From: Alcanivorax sp.
GTDB lineage: Bacteria; Pseudomonadota; Gammaproteobacteria; Pseudomonadales; Alcanivoracaceae
DNA: 9,911 bases
NCBI GenBank assembly: GCA_007135015.1
Contig: SLJS01000105.1
Coordinates: 1-9,911, forward strand
Direction: 5' to 3'
Shown: piece after piece, positions 6,285-9,911 of the stretch
How the letters are laid out: the number at the start of each line of letters is the position of its first letter
Position numbering within the stretch: position 1 is the stretch's first letter
Notes under the pieces: generated by a model
What the model was told of the DNA's origin: nothing
The model's database searches: none
What the model saw: the letters and a program-made list of their open reading frames with translations, nothing else
Translations under genes and position numbers: made by a program

Positions 6285-6292
6285 TCACAGGA
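6285..6292. repeat. left candidate target-site duplication TCACAGGA
   Basis: The octamer TCACAGGA abuts the left inverted repeat of the 116-bp element; an identical octamer abuts the right end at 6409-6416. This is the pattern left by transposition with an 8-bp staggered cut. The next base after the right copy also continues the match (AGGAG). Confidence 0.6.
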
Positions 6293-6408
6293 GGGTATCG
6301 CAAAAGGGTCTTCTGGCACTTGTGGGAGCGGACCCTGGGCCGCGAAGGCCCCCGTGCCAGGTTCTTCACGCCCCAGGGTGCGCTCCCATAAACCCTTTTG
6401 CGACACCC
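6293..6408. mobile_element. 116-bp MITE / REPIN-like palindromic element
   Basis: The terminal inverted repeats are GGGTATCGCAAAAGGGT (6293-6309) and ACCCTTTTGCGACACCC (6392-6408), pairing at 16 of 17 positions. Inside them a second inverted pair, TGGGAGCGGACCCTGGG (6323-6339) and CCCAGGGTGCGCTCCCA (6372-6388), also pairs at 16 of 17. The core has the REP-like pattern GTGGGAGCGG...CCGCGAAGG. No coding capacity and no transposase are present, so movement would need a factor in trans. The 8-bp direct repeats flanking it suggest a real insertion. I cannot assign an IS family. Confidence 0.6.
6313..6360 (+). repeat. REP-like hairpin inside the element
   Basis: CTGGCAC (6313-6319) pairs with GTGCCAG (6354-6360), and inside it GCGG (6328-6331) can pair with CCGC (6340-6343). 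This local fold uses the left inner arm of the larger palindrome and therefore competes with it. Confidence 0.5.
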
Positions 6409-6416
6409 TCACAGGA
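6409..6416. repeat. right candidate target-site duplication TCACAGGA
   Basis: This is identical to the octamer at 6285-6292 and directly adjoins the right terminal repeat. Copy B continues immediately to its right. Confidence 0.6.
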
Positions 6417-6515
6417 GAGGGGCCATTCTTTATCCGCCAGCATGCGAATTCGGGAAAACCTTCTTTACCCGGCCACTGACAACCGCCAACCGACCACCGC
6501 GCCCCGAAGGGGCGC
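6417..6515 (-). repeat. palindrome-capped intergenic repeat, copy B
   Basis: Read from mrp, the copy begins with the 17-bp hairpin (6499-6515), continues with the 47 bp shared perfectly with copy C, then GAATTCG and GCTGGCGGATAAAGAA shared with A and C, and reaches GAGGGG, where the MITE-like element begins. It lacks the extra 22-bp unit of copy C. Confidence 0.88.
6499..6515 (-). terminator. GC hairpin after mrp
   Basis: GCGCCCC-TTC-GGGGCGC on the mrp strand starts three bases after the stop codon and can be extended by one C-G pair. It lacks a T-tract, so terminator activity is uncertain. Confidence 0.4.
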
Positions 6516-6518
6516 GAA

Positions 6519-7601
6519 TCAGTGCCGGGTGACCACCTTGGGGAAGGAGCGCTCGCCCGGGGCCTGAAGGGAGAGCCGGGCGGCGGCGTTGCGGGCGGTA
6601 CGGCGGTACAGGCCGGCCTCCTCACCTTCCGGGTGGGCCAGTACCGTGGGCTGGCCCCCGTCGGCCTGTTCACGGATGCTGCGCGACAGAGGAAGGCTGC
6701 CCAGCAGGGGGGTACCGTACTGCTGCGCGATGCGATCGCCACCGCCCTCGCCGAAGACGTGCTCGACATGGCCGCAGTTTGAGCAAACATGCACGGCCAT
6801 GTTTTCGACAATGCCCAGCACACTCACCCCCACCTTGGCGAACATCTCGATACCCTTGCGGGCATCCAGCAGGGCAATGTCCTGGGGCGTGGTGACCACC
6901 AGGGCGCCGGCCACCGGCACACGCTGGCTCAGGGTAAGCTGGATATCGCCAGTGCCCGGAGGCAGATCAACGATCAGGTAGTCCAGCGCCTGCCAGCGCG
7001 TCCAGGTCACCAGTTGCTGCAACGCCCCGCTGGCCTTGGGCCCGCGCATGATCACCGCCGTGAGTTCATCCACCATGTAACCCATGGACATGGTCTGCAG
7101 CCCGTGCGCCTCGACCGGGGCAAAAGAGCGCTCATCCGGCGTCTCCGGCCGGGTCCCCTGCGCCACGCCCAGCATGATCGGCTGACTGGGCCCGAAAATG
7201 TCGGCATCGAGAATGCCCACCCGGGCGCCCTCGGCCTGCAGCGCCAGCGCCAGGTTGACCGCCGTGGTGGATTTGCCCACACCCCCCTTGCCGGAGGCCA
7301 CCGCAATCACGTTGCTGACCTGATCCAGCGCACTCAGGCCTTCCTGCACCCGGTGGGGGACCACGGCATGATCCAGGGTCAGCTCGAGCCGGTCACCGCC
7401 GAGCACCGGCTCAAGCGCCTCGCGGATCAGGGACTCGTAGTGCTCGCGGACCCCGTCAAACGGATAACCCAGCTGCACATGAACCGCCACGCGCCCTTCG
7501 CCGGCTTCCACCGACTTCACCGCCGCCGCGCTGACCAGGTCCACGCCCAGCTCCTCCGGAACGACCCCGGATAGGGCCTCTCTGATCTGTTTCTCGGACA
7601 T
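6519..7601 (-). CDS. mrp: Mrp/ApbC iron-sulfur cluster carrier ATPase
   Basis: Mrp/ApbC is a cytosolic P-loop ATPase of the MinD/NBP35 type that binds a labile Fe-S cluster as a dimer and passes it to target proteins. The product is 360 aa. Residues 1-85 resemble the N-terminal DUF59/MIP18-type domain, though its usual DPE-like motif reads VPEELGVDLV. The ATPase domain shows a deviant Walker A with signature lysine, SGKGGVGKST (103-112), LDADIFGPS (131-139), VDLPPGTGD (211-219), and the cluster-ligand pair C273-S-N-C276, followed by FGEGGG. The ATG at 7599-7601 is preceded by GGAGGT (7605-7610), a strong if slightly close Shine-Dalgarno, and by a good -10 box. In-frame codons further upstream would cross that promoter. 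It ends three bases before repeat copy B. Pairing with dcd is seen in other gammaproteobacteria; symbols mrp and apbC are both used. Confidence 0.95.
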   Translation of the reverse strand: MSEKQIREALSGVVPEELGVDLVSAAAVKSVEAGEGRVAVHVQLGYPFDGVREHYESLIREALEPVLGGDRLELTLDHAVVPHRVQEGLSALDQVSNVIAVASGKGGVGKSTTAVNLALALQAEGARVGILDADIFGPSQPIMLGVAQGTRPETPDERSFAPVEAHGLQTMSMGYMVDELTAVIMRGPKASGALQQLVTWTRWQALDYLIVDLPPGTGDIQLTLSQRVPVAGALVVTTPQDIALLDARKGIEMFAKVGVSVLGIVENMAVHVCSNCGHVEHVFGEGGGDRIAQQYGTPLLGSLPLSRSIREQADGGQPTVLAHPEGEEAGLYRRTARNAAARLSLQAPGERSFPKVVTRH

Positions 7602-7918
7602 GACACCTCCATCAAGGGGCACCATCATAGAACCCCCCGCCTCCCGCACCAAGGGAGCATCTGCTCCAGGCTGCACCCCAGGCTGCATTGTGCCGCTGCA
7701 GTCGCGGGGACTGGCGCGGGCGGGGGATTTCTGCAAAATTGAGCAAGGCCCGTACAACGCAGGGCTGGCAGGAAACCGTTACGGAGCCCCGGCCGGTGCC
7801 GGCGCGGCGGCAATCTCGTGACCCACAGTGACCATTAAAGGCCAGGCCCGATGAAGACCCTTGTTCATCCTGAACGATCGTCGTTATTCCTCCGCAGCAA
7901 ACCGGACAGTTTCGCACC
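7602..7918. other. 317-bp divergent intergenic region between mrp and the araC-type gene
   Basis: The left end holds the mrp ribosome binding site and promoter candidate. The middle, about 7655-7850, is GC-rich with no recognisable gene or RNA. The right end has a short inverted repeat GTTCA-TCC-TGAAC (7863-7875) and an adjoining ACGATCGT palindrome (7874-7881), about 40 bases before the regulator's ATG. These could be an autoregulatory site but have only weak support. No convincing promoter for the regulator was found. Confidence 0.6.
7624..7652 (-). promoter_or_regulatory. candidate sigma-70 promoter of mrp
   Basis: On the minus strand TTGGTG (7647-7652), a 17-base spacer and TATGAT (7624-7629) precede mrp. 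The -10 matches consensus at five of six positions and the -35 keeps TTG. It predicts a leader of only about 16 bases, which includes GGAGGT (7605-7610). Confidence 0.45.
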
Positions 7919-8944
7919 ATGAGTGAACTCGGCACCATCTCCGGCGCGGCGCTGCAACAGTATCTGGCCAGTGCCAGAACCCTGGGCGTGGATACGGACA
8001 GCGCCCTGGAAGCCGCTGGCGTGACGCCGGCACGGGTCAATGATCCGGACAGCCGGATTCCCGGCGAGCAGTTGGAAGTGGTACTCGAGCACCTGATCCA
8101 CTCCTGCGGCGACCCCCTGTTCGGCCTGCACACGTCCCGCTTCGTGCAGCCCGGCTCCTACAATGTGATGGGCTATATCGCCATGAGCGCCTCCACGGTC
8201 GGGGAGGCCCTGTCCCGGGTCAGCGTCTATGAAACCCTGGTGGGCGACATGGGCACCACGGAAACCGCCTTGCAGGATGGTCTGGTCGAGGTGCGCTGGA
8301 ACTGCCGCCACCAGCGCCAGCCGGTGCGCCGACACCTGATCGAGAATGTGCTCGGCTCCTGGGTCCGCTATACCCGCTGGCTCGCCGACAACGAAGCGCT
8401 CAATCCGGAGGCGGTCTTGCTCGAGCACGGGCCTCCGGAAGACGAAGGGCTACTTGAGGACTACCGGCAGATCTTCCGCTGCGAGATCCGCTTCAACCAG
8501 CCCTGTTCGGCGCTGCTGGGAAGCCCCGCGCTGCTCGAGCACCGGCTGCGCCAGCCCGACCCGCAGTTGCTGTCCACCCTGGAGGCCCACGCCGCCAGAA
8601 AGATGGAAGCGCTGGGGGTTGGCAGCAGCCTGACCCAGAAGGTGCGTGACTGTCTGCGCAACTCCCTGGAAGAGCGGCTGCCACGCAAGGAGCAGGTGGC
8701 CGCGGAGCTGCACATCAACACCCGCACGCTGCACCGACGCCTGCGCGCCGAAGGCAGCAGCTGGCGTGAAATCCTCGATGACCTGCGCCAGGAACTGGCC
8801 CGTGAGTACCTGCGGGACACGGATCTGAGTCAGGCGTGCATCGCGGAGAAACTCGGCTATTCCGACATCCGTTCCTTCCAGCGCAGCTTCAGCCGCCGGC
8901 ACGAGAACACACCCGGGGATTTCCGCCGGCAACACCGCAGCTGA
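7919..8944 (+). CDS. AraC-family transcriptional regulator (arabinose-binding-like N-domain)
   Basis: This 341-aa protein is a DNA-binding regulator. Residues about 10-205 resemble the arabinose_bd type ligand-sensing domain of OruR-like AraC proteins, including FGLHTSRFVQPGSYNVMGY (68-86). The C-terminal domain has two helix-turn-helix units: RKEQVAAELHINTRTLHRRL (256-275) and the second helix region DLSQACIAEKLGYSDIRSFQ (302-321), followed by RSFSRRHENTPGDFRR, the classic AraC/XylS signature ending. The ATG at 7919 gives a complete N-domain, but its Shine-Dalgarno is weak (GGACAG, 7905-7910). The ligand and targets are not evident. The next gene lies 78 bp downstream on the same strand and is a possible target or co-transcribed gene; mrp is divergent. 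Confidence 0.88.
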   Translation: MSELGTISGAALQQYLASARTLGVDTDSALEAAGVTPARVNDPDSRIPGEQLEVVLEHLIHSCGDPLFGLHTSRFVQPGSYNVMGYIAMSASTVGEALSRVSVYETLVGDMGTTETALQDGLVEVRWNCRHQRQPVRRHLIENVLGSWVRYTRWLADNEALNPEAVLLEHGPPEDEGLLEDYRQIFRCEIRFNQPCSALLGSPALLEHRLRQPDPQLLSTLEAHAARKMEALGVGSSLTQKVRDCLRNSLEERLPRKEQVAAELHINTRTLHRRLRAEGSSWREILDDLRQELAREYLRDTDLSQACIAEKLGYSDIRSFQRSFSRRHENTPGDFRRQHRS

Positions 8945-9022
8945 CGTATCCGCGCCGATTCGCTACATTGGAGACAACAAGGCGGGCAACCAGTCACCCG
9001 AGAGCGCACCGGAGATTCCGTA

Positions 9023-9911
9023 TTGGGTACCGAGACCGGCGCACACGAGTTTCATGACCGGAATTACCTGGAGTTCACCGCCCGCATGCGCAACCAGCTG
9101 GCGCTGCTGCGCCGGCGCCTGGACCGCGGCGAACTGGACAACGGCACCGCTTCCCTGGGCGCGGAGCTCGAGCTCTACCTGGTGGACGCGAATGCGCGGC
9201 CGCTGCCGCGCAACCGGGAGCTGCTCGACAGGGCGAACAACCCGCACCTGCAACTGGAGCTCAACCGCTTCAACCTGGAATACAATCTGCCCCCCGTGCC
9301 CTGCGCCGGTCAGCCTTTCAGCCGGTTTACCGCAATGGTCGAGAACACCCTGGCCGAGGTGAACGGCGTGGCCGCCGACCTGGGCGGCCGACTGGCGGCG
9401 GTGGGCATACTTCCCGGACTGCGTATCGAGGATTTCCGCGACTGCATGACCGACAGCCCCCGATACCGGGCCCTGGCGGAAAACCTGCGCCGTATCCGCG
9501 GCGAGCCATTCCATGTACATATCCGCGGGCTCCACGAGGAAGTGGTGGCGGACTGCGACGATGTTTCGCTGGAAGGAGCGAACAGCTCCTGGCAGCTGCA
9601 TCTGCGCGTGGGTGCCCGGGAGTTCGCCGACTGGTTCAACGCCATACAGCTGGTCACGCCCCTGGCGCTGGGCATGGCGGGCAACAGTTCGCTGCTGTTC
9701 GGCAAGGCGCTCTGGGAGGAAACCCGGGTGGCGCTTTTCCGACAGTCCATCGACAGCCGCATGCCCCATCTCGGGCGCTGGCACCAGCCGGCCCGGGTTT
9801 CCTGTGGTGAAGGCTGGCTGCGCCGCGATGCCTGGGAGCTTTTCGCCAGTGCCGTGGCCCTGTATCCGCCCATCATCCCGGAATGTTTCGACGATCCGCC
9901 CGAACACCTCA
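9023..9911 (+). CDS. GCS2-type glutamate-cysteine ligase-like protein, 3'-truncated by window
   Basis: The frame is open from the TTG at 9023 to the window end, giving the first 296 residues. It reads in the frame of the AraC-type gene but after that gene's TGA. The start TTG is favoured because GGAGA (9011-9015) lies seven bases upstream and no ATG occurs before 9086, which would cut off the conserved HDRNYLEFTARM (11-22). Family marks are SLGAELELYLVD (44-55) with the G-x-E-x-E metal/substrate motif of GCS2 ligases, and LQLELNRFNLEYNLPPVP (76-93). FHVHIRGL and SSWQLHLRV also lie in the catalytic domain as expected. GCS2 proteins join glutamate or another carboxylate to an amine or thiol amino acid using ATP; the exact substrates here are unknown. 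The 78-bp gap upstream may hold a weak promoter (CTGACG-N17-TACATT, 8941-8969). The C-terminal part is missing. Confidence 0.78.
   Translation, partial: MGTETGAHEFHDRNYLEFTARMRNQLALLRRRLDRGELDNGTASLGAELELYLVDANARPLPRNRELLDRANNPHLQLELNRFNLEYNLPPVPCAGQPFSRFTAMVENTLAEVNGVAADLGGRLAAVGILPGLRIEDFRDCMTDSPRYRALAENLRRIRGEPFHVHIRGLHEEVVADCDDVSLEGANSSWQLHLRVGAREFADWFNAIQLVTPLALGMAGNSSLLFGKALWEETRVALFRQSIDSRMPHLGRWHQPARVSCGEGWLRRDAWELFASAVALYPPIIPECFDDPPEHL

Larger units (their letters stand above)
6109..6518. other. 410-bp repeat island between mrp and dcd, no gene
   Basis: Both flanking genes are on the minus strand, so this is downstream of mrp and upstream of dcd. From left to right it holds the dcd leader and weak promoter candidate, hairpin D, a spacer with GGAGGGTGTCATAAAA (6235-6250), which resembles the terminal repeat of the next element, the 116-bp MITE-like palindrome and repeat copy B. 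No convincing coding frame is present. Confidence 0.8.

Noticed and set aside
5145..6518. CRISPR array or tandem repeat array
   Set aside because: The repeats are few, inverted, unevenly spaced and contain hairpins; there is no regular repeat-spacer pattern and no cas gene.
5894..6823. 309-codon minus-strand frame spanning dcd, the repeat island and mrp
   Set aside because: It crosses two real genes in a different frame and all the intergenic hairpins; it is a chance frame.
7861..7889. Promoter TTGTTC-N17-TTATTC for the AraC-type gene
   Set aside because: The -10 candidate matches consensus poorly, and the segment overlaps the inverted repeat; the evidence is too weak for a call.
8963..9907. 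Long minus-strand frame opposite the GCS2-like gene
   Set aside because: The plus-strand reading has clear family motifs, while the antisense product has none.

Overview
This window looks like chromosomal DNA from a GC-rich gammaproteobacterium. The order hda / DUF2066 gene / purM / purN / DUF3108 gene and the pairing of dcd with mrp (apbC) are arrangements I know from Pseudomonas-type genomes. The GCS2-like gene at the right edge and the intergenic repeats would also fit Chromatiales / Ectothiorhodospiraceae relatives. The genus cannot be fixed from the sequence alone.

Layout. Bases 61-1862 (minus strand) hold a two-gene unit: a DUF2066 exported protein followed by hda, the regulator that inactivates DnaA-ATP. 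A divergent intergenic region with an 8-bp-arm inverted repeat separates it from a plus-strand operon at 2014-5144. That operon is purM and purN (purine synthesis), then two tandem exported DUF3108 proteins; all four are joined by start/stop overlaps, including an unusual 92-base overlap between purN and the first DUF3108 gene. On the minus strand follow dcd (dCTP deaminase, 5539-6108) and mrp/apbC (Fe-S cluster carrier ATPase, 6519-7601). An AraC-family regulator (7919-8944) and the 5' part of a GCS2-type carboxylate-amine ligase gene with a TTG start (from 9023, cut by the window end) lie on the plus strand.

The coding content is mostly housekeeping: replication control, purine synthesis, dUTP supply and Fe-S assembly. 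The unusual material is in the two intergenic islands 5145-5538 and 6109-6518. They carry a family of palindrome-capped repeats: a 17-bp hairpin, GCGCCCC-TTC-GGGGCGC, plus an arm of about 70-110 bp. Copies touch or nearly touch the stop codons of three genes, always in the same orientation relative to the gene. A second structure in the 6109-6518 island is a 116-bp palindromic, MITE-like element with 17-bp terminal inverted repeats (one mismatch), a REP-like core and an apparent 8-bp target duplication. It seems to have inserted into one copy of the first repeat. A solo REP-like half copy and a perfect 11-bp-stem hairpin lie in the other island. No CRISPR array, rRNA, tRNA, transposase or phage gene was seen.
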